Part shown: positions 49,301 through 61,300 of the stretch, piece by piece
Layout of the letters: each line of letters starts with the position of its first letter
Numbering within the stretch: position 1 is the first letter of the stretch
From: Trissonchulus latispiculum
Taxonomy: Eukaryota > Nematoda > Enoplea > Enoplida > Ironidae
Assembly (NCBI GenBank): GCA_030248195.1
Contig: JASAND010004299.1
Span: forward strand, 1-64,000
Length of the DNA stretch: 64,000 nucleotides
Reading direction: 5' to 3'
Made by a program: the position numbers and the translations under genes
Notes under the pieces: generated by a model
Database searches by the model: none
What the model was told of the DNA's origin: nothing
Seen by the model: the letters and a program-made list of their open reading frames with translations, nothing else

Positions 49301-52300
49301 GCTCTGAACAGCTGGCGCTGCTGGTGGTATTGCACATCAGAATCTGAGAATGATGCCTGTTTGGCTCAGCCTGAGACCAGAACAGCCAGGACTGGTGAAT
49401 GGCCAGTGAAAAGGGATGCATCCGCTGGGATTCCAGAAGCAGCTCTGAGTTTCTGCCTAAACAATCAACTCAGAAGTACACAAGTACATAAATGTAAATG
49501 AGGTGTTGCGGTCCTCAAATCCTCAATCCGGTGCTTAAATTATACCATCACAATCGGGTGGAAACTGAGCCTTGTCCAACAATGGGCCTTCCTCGAGTAG
49601 TGATGTTCAAGATGGAAATGAAGGTGCAACGGCACCTAAATATACTTTTCGGAGGAAAAAACTATCGCTTACTTTGAAGAGATCATCATCTAACCAATAA
49701 TTGACTAGTCAAAACCTGTCACTTCTACTGTAAAATTAAGAAAACCAATGGAAAACTTTCGACAACCGTGCGCAGCGCATGTCTCTTATCTACCTTTATA
49801 GTCAAAAGACCGAATGAAATAGCTATGAGAAGATGGAACAGACGCCAATATCTCCCCAGTAATGTAGAGTCGACCAGAGTTGGGACGTTTATAGTCATAC
49901 AGGTCCAAAGTCATGGCTAACACTCGAACATTCTCTCGGAATATAGACTCCGCCCTTGACGCGTCCAAGGAGGCCCGTTTCACCACAGTAGTTGTTTTAT
50001 CAGCATTGAGCTTCTCAGCCCAAAACAGATATCTGAAAAAACGAATAGAAATAATGACAAAAGCTAGAACACTGCAATTTAGGAAGAGAACTGACCTGCA
50101 GGTAAAAAATGTTGTAAGCATAATATAACAGTATTCTTAGAAAAAAGGTGGGCTTTTCACCTCTTAGCTTCATCCTTCCAGCACGTTAAGACACGCAGAA
50201 GATGGAGGGATACTAATACATTAAAAATGGACCACGGAACCACGGATACAAGTTATGAAACTGGGGCCCGTTGCATAAAAGTGATTAGTTGATTAGTGAT
50301 TAGTTGATTAGTGTAGCAGTTTTTCGAGCAAAATTTGTGCTGCAGTCCACCATTTTTGGAGTTTTTGGTATATACCATATTGTAGCTGCAGAAGCGCTTT
50401 ATCCAGAACTGATGAAGTATTTAATTTATCCTCATTCAGTCAAAGGAAAATTTTGAACTCAATCGTAATTTCTTTACTTTTTCCGCCGGCATCACTCCAA
50501 TTTAAGTTGTAACTTAATTTAGACTTTTTAGTTCACTAGAACGATCTTCCACATTAGATAAATTATTGTCGTAGCTCATTCGTAACTAAAACTGCTACAC
50601 TAATCAACTAATCGCTAATCAACTAATCACTTTTATGCAATGGGCCCCAGTTATGTATTCCCGCAGTACTTAAATATCATGAGCCAAATCGGATCTTGCA
50701 CAAATATTTCCAGCACCTAGATTGGTGCCTTACGTGGTTATTGCTTAAGCTACTGAAATAAACTAAATTAAATAAACAATGTTAAGCATTTAATAACAAT
50801 TATATAATTGAATACCCAGATTTGGGGTCCACGGAAAGCGAGCCAGGACGTGCGCCATGATCCCATACCAAGATCTTCCGAACACTAGGATTGTCCAGTT
50901 TGACCATCTCAATCTGAGAATAGTGCCAGTCGCTCCAGTAGAGATTTTTGGCCAACCAATCCAAAGCAATCCCCTGAATACGCTTCAGTCCAATGTCAGC
51001 CACAACACTGGCATAGCTACCGTTCAGATAGGAAGAAATGATGCGCTGCAAGAAAAAAACGTTAACAGTCAAAATTTGCAGATTGTAACTTAATAAATTA
51101 AGGTAAAGGTGACACAAGGGAAGATCACGCTATGTTAAAAGGCCCCCCGGTGTGTCAATGCTTATCTCTGTATACACAGACGTAAGTCAAAAAAGTGTCA
51201 TCTCCAATGATGACTGGCATGTACATCCATAAACTTAGAAAGTCCGCCCAAGTCATCAGAATTTCATCACGTTTATGTACAAAAATAAGGATCAATGCCA
51301 AACATCCTACCCAGGACGTCATTAGCTTTACTGCCCATAAGCAAACCTCGTTCAACGCATTGTTACGCTCAGATTTCGAACAAAATAGTATTTTTTCCAA
51401 GCCATTAATTGCGTCTATTAGTTGTAGAGTTTAAAAACAAAATCTAACCCGCTCGTCTTCAGACCAATAGACACGGGAAGCGTCCACGTCAACATCGATG
51501 AAATGGGGCGACTGAACCCCGGAAATGAAGAGTCTATCCACAGATCTTGGTCCAGCCATAGACAATTCTGAACTTTTGGCTGAATTATGACTATAAGGAG
51601 ATGCAATGACGCCTGTGGCATTGTCAATCGTCAATCGAAAAATATCTTCCTGAAACAAAGCCAAACCAAAATGAATATTACAAGCTTAAATCAAAATCTT
51701 TAAGTGAAGACTCAAGAACAGTTATTCAACCATGTCCTTACCCTAAACAAGTTCTTCTTCAGATTATTTGCAAATGGAAGTGTATCCGTATCGCCAAGCG
51801 AGACCAACCCCTTCACATCGTAATAATATTTACTCACCTTTCCTGCACGAGTAAACAGTAAATATGACTTTGGAGCTACACAAGTTTTATTATCCGGACC
51901 AAGATCGAGTCCAGTGGGACAGAGACAAACACTACCAATCGGTCTGTGGCAACAAAGATGGGAACAGTCACCATTATTCACAGCGCAAGGATTTGTTCCA
52001 CCTAAAAGTAAAAATCAGGGTTTCAGTCAAGTCACGTTAAAGTGCGAAAAAAGAGGATTCTAAATATCAGTTATAAAAAGTAAAACCATTACTTTTTCTT
52101 AAACTGCTAACTGTTTGGCACAACGAAGCTTTAGTAATCATCCCACCAAGCATATGTACAGTTTATAGACTGAAATCACGTCATGTAAATGATCTGGTAA
52201 GCTTATAAGCAAAAACAGTGAAAGTAGGGATAACACACTTGGCTTATCCGTTAAGTTTACAGCAACAATTCCCATCAGGTCAGTGTGAACGGCAATGGTA

Positions 52301-55300
52301 GTCACTTCTCGCCCAGTAATCTTGTTGGCGCGAGATACCCAACGCTTCTGCCAGTCAGTCCAATAAATGTAGTCACCTACAGAAACACAATCACACTCAC
52401 ACACTATCTGTCAGCAAGCCCTAAAATGCTAAATCGAAATTAATGATTACTTTTTGACAGACCTCTCTTTTCGGCGCCGAAAAGTAAAGGAGATCGGACC
52501 TTGATTAGTTCAAAATCGGAGTCCGAAACTAAGGTTAACATCACGCCCCAAACTTAGCACAAACCAAACAGCTGCATCCAAAAGAACTGAAACCCACCCA
52601 GAAGTGACATTCCAAAAATGTGGCGAACACTTTCGGTCACAAGAATGCGTCGATCCAGACCATCTGAAGCTCGAGCAGACTCGATTCTGTACTGTCGAGC
52701 ATCGCCCCAGTAGATACGATTGGCCGGTGGATCCAGAACCAGGGCGTTGGGCCAGGCATTCTGGAGACCGTTCCCGGTATCATTTAGATTGACCAGGATT
52801 CGGCGATTTGAGCCATCCAAATAGGCTCTTTCAATCAAGGCATATTCCCAATCACACCAATACATATATCTAAACAGCAAAACAAAAGGTCACTCTAAGT
52901 GGGAAGTAAAGTGACTGCTACCACTTTTGTAAGCTATAATGTGCACACAAGTAAAGAAAATTAGACGCATACACCTGCGTACCCTGCAACAGGATCCACA
53001 ATGATTGATCTAGGTTCCTGCAATCCTGTCTTGATCAGAACTCGCCTGGCGGAGCCGTCCAGCCGGGCCATCTCAATTCGATCCATTCCAGTATCAGTCC
53101 AATAGAGATTTCGTCCGATCCAATCCACAGCGACACCGTCCGAGTCCACAAACTCGGAACTAATCACATCTTCCAATTCTAAGCAAATGAACACAACAGG
53201 AAATACATTGGGCGAAACAGTGCGACGATAAGATCCAGGTGGCTACGGTCCAGGTTCCAGATTAATATAGTAAAATTAGGTTACGTACCAACTTTTTATT
53301 TTCCTTTTCCGGGATTTATTTACTGGGAAGAAGTTAACACGAAATAGAAGTCCGACCGAAACTAAAGAAATAAAAATACACTCTCTCGTGCTAATTCATG
53401 AACTTTCCAGCTATACACGTAAAAACATATAAAGTTCCTATATTAGTAGTGCATGCGACCTCTGCCAGACTTGGTTCAAACACTTGCGGCTCATCAGTGG
53501 AGAAGTGTAGAACTAAGTTGTTTAGGATGGTTTGGAAAAAATCCTGTACAAAATAACAGAAAGATAGTTTCGCCGCCAGTCGCCTCAGAAAGTGTAATTA
53601 GTGTGAACTACAAATAATGTATATATATGTAATAAATAATACAAGAAAATAAGATAAATACAAAAACAGTTGTTAGATTGAACAATTACTTTGTTAGGTG
53701 AATACGTATGATATATAGTCTTTGATACAATAAAAGAAAATACATGCGTAGATTAAAAGTCAGCTTTAGCACAAACATCTGGGGAAGTAAGTTATAATAG
53801 GACATATACGTATATCCCTTCAGAAATTAGTTTAGAACATTTTCGTTAGAATACTTTTGAAAACCGCTAACAAAACGTAAGAAAACGGACACTTTTGTAT
53901 AATATTAGTCTCCAATTGGCTGTCTAATATTTAGACATTGCAAACATAAAACATGAAATTCTAACAGAGGTAATTTAACGGATTTTACTACTGTCTAGTT
54001 GAATGTTATTTCATTATTTCTTTCGTTTCGTTATTTCATTTTGTTAATACTTAAATGTTAATTCTAGGTACTAAGACAGGAAAGAATACATTGATTACAA
54101 ATTCTGAAGACAAGACAAAAACCGATTCTCATTCAACAATACAACACAACAATTCAATTTCAATTTTGGAAGAATCTGACATTTGAAGAAAAGACAAAAA
54201 TCCGATTCGCATTCAACAATACATATACGTATACATTCCTTTAATTTTAGTACAATTTTTGTAGAATCTGAAAGAATTATAAGCCTGTTTGTAATTTATT
54301 TTGTAGACATTATAAATATATGAAATATATTTGAATGACATGCAATACAGAACGGTTTCTAATTGAGGATCTTGAAGATAATATCATATATATGTACCAT
54401 ATTGTCACAAAATTTGATATCAAGTTAGATAAACATTAGCAGACATAAAACTTTATTACGACATATACGTATGTAGTAGGGACATTTAGTCATTTAGTAC
54501 GACATAAGTCGTAAATCACTGAGTACGACTGAAAGTCGTAATTCGTAAGTATAGACGTTTAGTACGACTGAAAGTCGTAAAAGGGAAGGGGGTAGGATAG
54601 CATTAAACGAATTTTGTTCAGAATTAGGTTAAAAATGAGAGTGTATATGGAATGGTACGTAAGTTCGAAAATCTAAATAAAAGCACTTTTAATTTATGAG
54701 AAAGGAAAAACTATTAATCTAGAATTATATCTCAAACATTGAGGTACGTTCAAACTCGTTAACTCTACTCTATCTAGAAAGAAAGATTGTTTATACGGCG
54801 ATATAATTTCGTAAACATTTTAAAAAAAGAGCGCAACAGCGCTAGAGTGGTATGGAAAGGGACGAGAGTAATCACTCTACAAGTACCCTAACCAGTTCAC
54901 TCATGCTTAGTCGTAAAAAACCGACAGAAAACAGGACGTTCTAATGCAAACGTCAGCAGAACGAATGAAACGTCAGCGGATAATACTCACCGGATAACGG
55001 CGGAGAGGCCTAAGGCGTTAGTTTGAACTACCCAGTTTGCGCTCAGTGGTTGGGTTGGTTCCAGCCCTGATGACTGCTGAATCTTGTTCCGCTCTGGCTC
55101 TAGCCAGCCCAGCTAGCTATCCACTACTGATCGGTAATTGGGTACCACAAGGAATGGGCGGCTCCCGATTCCAAGGCTGTACATCATTCAGTTTATCAGT
55201 GAAGTGAAGGCTCTACCGTTTTCCCTTAGTTCCGCCAATAACCGGTGACCAGGGGCGGATCCAGGGGGGGTGGCGGCCGCCCCCCCCCCGTCGCGATTCG

Positions 55301-58300
55301 AAGGTAGGAAAAATTAAGGAGAAAAAGAGGAAAAAGGGCAAAAAACCAAAAAATTCCGCGCCTTCGGCGCGATTTTTCTACTTTTTAACCGCATATTTAT
55401 TGCATTTGTGAAGAAAAAGCTTGGAATGCATCCGATTTTTCGGAGAAAATTACCATTTTTGCCTAAAAATGTCAAGAATTTTAAAAAATGTGTTCAGTTC
55501 TTCAATATAAAAAGAATTAAAGATCCGAAGACCGATTTTATTGCAAAAACATAAAATTTCTTCAACTTCTGGGGGGCTCTGCCCCCCCTGACCCCCCGCT
55601 GGAAAAATTTTACCGCCCCCCCGTCACGAATATCCTGGATCCGCCAGTGCCGGTGACCTGTCTGCAATTGCCTACAAACTAGTACACTGCTTATTTAAGA
55701 ATAGTTTTGAGCTTTAAACTATTAACCTTTTGCCATGAAGAAAACAATATCAGATTTGAAGTGAGAAAAAGTCTTACCAGTTCCATCAAAACGAATTCGC
55801 CGAATGGCCTTTAAATGTTTATCAGAGAAATAAATCTTTTCCTCCAGAGGGTCCCAGGCAACCGCCGTTGCCCGAACCAGATCCGAAAGAATGAGAACAT
55901 CGGTGTGATCTGGAGTATCCAGTGAGATCCATCTGAGATCAGGTCGTCGAGCAATAATCAGCAAGGCACTCGGCCCTAAAAAACAATATTACGTTCTTTA
56001 ACACTAGCTAAAACACTTACGCATCTACACGGGAGATTCCACCGAAAATATACCCACCATAGGATAACGTAGGAAATGGGAGGGGGGATGCAAACCACGG
56101 GCAGACCCCTCAGCGCGAAGAGAAAACGAGTAGACACTCCCGTCCAGTAGGAAAAAGGACATATTTCCCTCAGCAATTTTTTCAAAACATTTTTGCCTTC
56201 TTGCGGGCGCTGGAGGACGACGCTGCCATGCTGATTCTGAGGAAGGACAGGGAGGGCAGCGCGAATTCGATGTGTTTCCACCCGTATTAGGCTATATCAT
56301 TGAACAGCACACTTAGAGTTCGTCTCACTTTCGTGCATTGGCTGTTATTGCCGTTGTTTTTGCATTGAAGATTTGTGCTGTGTGCTGCTCCTCGGGCTAT
56401 CCGCCAATTATGGCAACGCCGAAGTCAACGGAGCATGTTTCTTTAAAGGAGGAGGCGTCATCTATCGTGATGTCGACCAGGCTTTGAGACTCCTTCTGGT
56501 TGAGTTGTTTTGGCCAACCTTACGGGGCCAGTTTCCTGGCTAACACTTTGCACCTTCGGGTAGTAATCATCTCACACACTGTGATGTCTAATGCAGCAAA
56601 CAACAAAAACAACACTTCTTAAAAATCGCTAGAAATAGAAATTTGTTACTAACTTTTGGTAAACGAAAAAGTTAGCAATTTTGGAAACTTTTGGGCAGAC
56701 TTTATTAATATTTTGTACTTTTCCAGGGGTAGACCCGGCCCTCGTCGGAGTCGGAAGGGACCACCCAGAATCCGATCCCTATTTAATATAGTTAATGTAT
56801 CACTATACACATCAGCATGTTTCACTCGATTTGAAGAAAGCCACCTACAACAATTCGGCGGTTCAATCTGAACAAGCGCCACTGGAATACTATACAACCT
56901 CAAACAAAAAAGCACACTAAAACTAAATTATTAACAGTCCCGAAACTCAAAAATCTTCAAGTTCTGGCTTAGACTCACTTTCATGGCAAGTTTTGTTATC
57001 AGGCTTCATTTGTATACCAGTAGGACAGGCACACCTGTACAATGGAGCAATTGGGGATATAAGGCACAGATGACTGCAACCTCCGTTGTTAACAGTGCAC
57101 GGATGATCTTCTGAAAAATACAGCTATAGCAGTAAAAGGGAAACGATTAAATGATAAAATTAACTACAAAAATAAAAATAGCAATGTTGCTCCAAAGGGG
57201 TCTACAGACGCAGAGCGAGCGAGACCCTGACCTGCTTTCTGCTACTGTTCGGCTTTAGACAACTGTTAATAGTTAATAGTTAATTAATAACATCAAGAGT
57301 ACATGATATAAGAGTGTGACAGCTGGCAGGTTCTCTGTTATCAGCTGTAGGTACATGCTCTGCAGCTGACCTCCCCAAAGACGTGTATGTTCACTTCAAA
57401 CAAATTTGGCCGCTACGCTTGCATGCTGAAGCTAGAAAACACAACTACTCAGTTGGTTCAATGTGCGTCTGTTGCGAGCATTAACACGCAAAGATAGCGT
57501 TCTAATTTCTTTGAAGTGAGCATACACATTTGTGGGGGGGTCAGCCGTTAGCGAATATAGCATGTACCTTCAGCTGATAACAGAGAACTTGCCAGCTGTC
57601 ACACTCTTATCTATTATGTACTCTTGATAACATTAAAACTGTACGTATGCATAAATGCTCCGCACAAAAGGAGATAATATGTGTGTTGGGCCTATGTCTA
57701 TCCTTTAAATTCCGGTTGAGAAAGTGAAGGCAACACAGCAACTTTTGGTGGATTGTACTTGCTTTACTTGTACTTGTTCCATCTCTGTTGCTGCTGCAGC
57801 AATCTGATGGGCTCCAGATCCATACCAACTTGATTAACCCTTGCCCTCCACTGGTTTCTATCCTGAGCCATGGTTTTGACCACATCACCCCACCGGTAAC
57901 CAGCGTTTCTACATGGGGTAAAGAGGGCCCACAAGTCCTTTTCCACTACCTGCCGCCATGACGTGGCCGGCCGACCGGGTGGTTTCCGCCGGTGACCAGG
58001 GATGGGGGAGAAAAACAGCTTCCCCGGTGCCCGTGGAGGATCCATCCACCCTAAGTGGCCCAGCCACCGGAGGCAGCCGCGTTGGAGATAGGCTGATAGC
58101 CGTTTGTGGTTATGGCATATGTTGTAGAGATCCGTATTTCTAATATTGTCTTGCCATGGTGCGTAGACAGGTGCGTTCGAAAACCTAAAGTTTCTGAAGG
58201 TCCGATTTTCGAACTACCCATGATTTGCTGGCATATAGTAGCACAGGCACAACCATAGCATCGAATACGCGCAGCTTCGTTTTTACGGAGATCTGCCGCC

Positions 58301-61300
58301 GGGACCAAAGGCATCTGTATAGTTGACGAAAAACAGCACAAGCCTTGGCCAGTCTGGCATCAGTTTCAGAACCCTGGTCGCAGCCATTGGACACAATGCA
58401 GCCCAGGTATGGAAAATTACGGACTCTGGTTCTTCGTTGACAGTTACGTTACCAGGGCCTACGGCAGATGTGAGCGGAGGGACAACCGTACATTTCCCAG
58501 CATTTAACAGAAGACCGACCAGTCGGCCATAGGACCAGACCGACCAGCCAGCAAAATAGGTTCGTCGGACGCGGACGGCAAAACGAATACCGGGAATGAG
58601 CTGGGCGTACCAGAAAACCCCTATAGACAAAGTTTTGAGAGGCCAGGTAAAGCCTACTATGGACCTCCAGGAAGCGGTTTCCGACCTGACCCTCCCGACG
58701 GCAAAGTAGAACCAGCCCAGCAAGGTACGTCGGACGGCAAAATGGATACCGGGAATGAGCTGGGCACACCAGAAAACCCCTATAGACAAAGTTTTGAGAG
58801 GCCAGGTAGAGCCTACCATGGACCTCCAGGAAGCGGTTTCCGACTTGACCCTCCAGACGGAAAAGTGGAACCAGTCCATCAAGATGGGTGGGTCTGACGA
58901 TAAAACTGACAGTGGGAATCGATTCTCCGTGCCAGAAAACCATTGTATGGAAGATTTGAGCTTTCAAAGTTGAATACATAGAGAGAAATTTCGATTTTTC
59001 ATTTTTCGAATTTTCGCCATTTTGACGGGCCAGTGTGGTCGCCAGGGAAGTGATACAGAAACGCAACCTGGACCGTTAGTTAGTTCAATATATCTAATTT
59101 CTGAATATAAAAAGAAATCAGCTCCAGCAAGCTCGTAACATTCGACCTGAGCGACGACCACAAAAATGGCCACTTTTCGCTATGAGCCGACTTTGCGGGC
59201 GCAGCTGCGGCGAAAAAAGTTGCAATTCGTAAATTCTTTAGAGGGTACTACTAGACCCTATAGCCCTTGAGGTTGGCCCACCGCTGCAGTTCACGTGAAA
59301 GCGGCGAACATTCTGCACAATACAACCATCAAATAGGAGAAACCGGGAAAAACATCGCCGTCAAAACCGGTCCGGGGCGCAACTTTTTAACGGTAAGTGA
59401 TACGGGGCTGAAACTTCCCAGACATACTAAACTCGATGTGCTCTACAATTTGCACATGAAATCTGCGCAGGATTTTGCGCAGCTTATTTTACACCGTCTC
59501 CAGCCACTTTTCATGAATATTATAGGGGTCGCTGCCGCGACCCCTATGATACATATATAACTATACGTACAAGTAACAAAAATGCTCCGCACAGAAGGGG
59601 ATAATATGTGTGTTGGGCCTATGTCTGTCGTTTAAATTCCGGTTGAGAAAGCAAGTATATAAATCCGACACAGCAAGCTTGGGTGGGTGGTTCTATGGCG
59701 AAAGTTGTTCAGTTCGATGCGGGCCTTCATTTGACTCGACATTTGACCACTTTTGAAAATTTTAATTTTTGACCCAAAATCGCCTAAATCCCCACCCCAC
59801 CCCATCACAGCCACTTTAGGCACGCACTTCTATGACAAAAGTTGCTCAGTTCGATGCGGGCTTTCATTTGGTACCAAATTTGACCATTTTTGAAAAATTT
59901 TATTTTTGACCCAAAATCGCCTAAGTCCCCACCCCACCCCACCACAGCACTCTACAGCCACTTTGAGCATTCATTTGGTACCAAATTTGACCACTTTTGA
60001 AAAATTTTATTTTTGACCACTTGACCCCCTACCCGATTTACCCTTCAAACGGCAAAGTGGAGCCAGTCCAGCAAAATGATTGGGTCGGACGGCAAAACGG
60101 ACTCCGGGAATGAGCTGGGCGCACCAGAAAACCCTCTATGGACAAAGTTTTGAGAGGCCATGCACAGTCCTATATGGTGTTCTTGTAAGTCGGTACCGAC
60201 TTGACCCTCCCGAACGCCAAGGGGAACCCGCCCAGCAAAATGGGTGGTCGGACAGCAAAACGGACACCGGAAATGAGCTGGGTGCACCAGAAAACCCCTA
60301 TGGACAAAGTTTTGAGAGGCCATGCACAGTCCTATATGGTGTTCTTGAAGCGGTACCGACTTGACCCTCCCGACAGCAAAGTGGAACCAGCCCAACAAAA
60401 TGGGTGGGTCGTACGGCAAAACGGACACCGGAAATGAGCTGGGCGCACCAGAAAACCCCTATGGACAAAGTTTTGAGAGGCCTGCACAGTCCTATATGGT
60501 GTTCTTGTAAGTGAAAGAACTGAATAGCTTTGTAATTGAAACGAGCTTTCTAAGTTGAATACACAGCGAGAAATTTCGATTTCTCATTTTTCGAATTTTC
60601 ACAATTTTTGACCGGCCACTGTGGTCGCATGGAAAGTGATAGAGAAACGAGACTTACGTAGCTATTTAGTTAGTTCAATATATGCAGTTTCTGAATATAA
60701 AAAGAAATCGGCTCCAGCTCTTAACGTTCGAGCTGCGCAGCGACCACAAAAATGGTCACTTTTCGCTCTGAGCCGACTTTGCGGCGCCGCTGCGGCGCTG
60801 TGGCGCACCTGCGGCGCAAAAAAAGTAGCGATTCTTAAATGGCGCATGGGGTACTACCAGACCCTATACCCCTTTAGGTCCGGCCTCCGCTGCAGATTAC
60901 GTGAAAGAAACGGAAAGTCAGGACAATACTACCATTAAATAGGAGAAACCGAAAAAAAACATCGCCGCCATAACCGGTCCGGGGCGCAACTTTTTAACGG
61001 AAAGTGATACGGGGCTGAAACTTCGCACACATACTAAACTCGATGTGCTCTACAATTTGCGCATGAAATCTGCGCACGATCTGCGCAGGATTTTGCGCAG
61101 CCTCTGCGCAGCTTATTTTACACTGTCTCCAGCCACTTTTCACACATAATATATATTACAAGAATAAAAATATTCCGATGGAGCATGAAAAATGCAATAT
61201 AGATGACATTAGGTTTTAAGCGCACAGAGGACTAGGTTTTAAAACGTTAATATGAGAGGGGCAGGTTGTAATTGACACAGAGGACTAGGTTAAAAGCGCA

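Noticed and set aside
52604..52792. Plus-strand frames opposite LRP5/6 exons
   Set aside because: They are shadows of the minus-strand exons, which have family-specific YWTD motifs and matched splice phases.
58449..59066. Frames of about 200 codons on the minus strand
   Set aside because: They arise from translating the tandem repeat module through the LINE junction; repeated peptide blocks mirror the DNA repeats.
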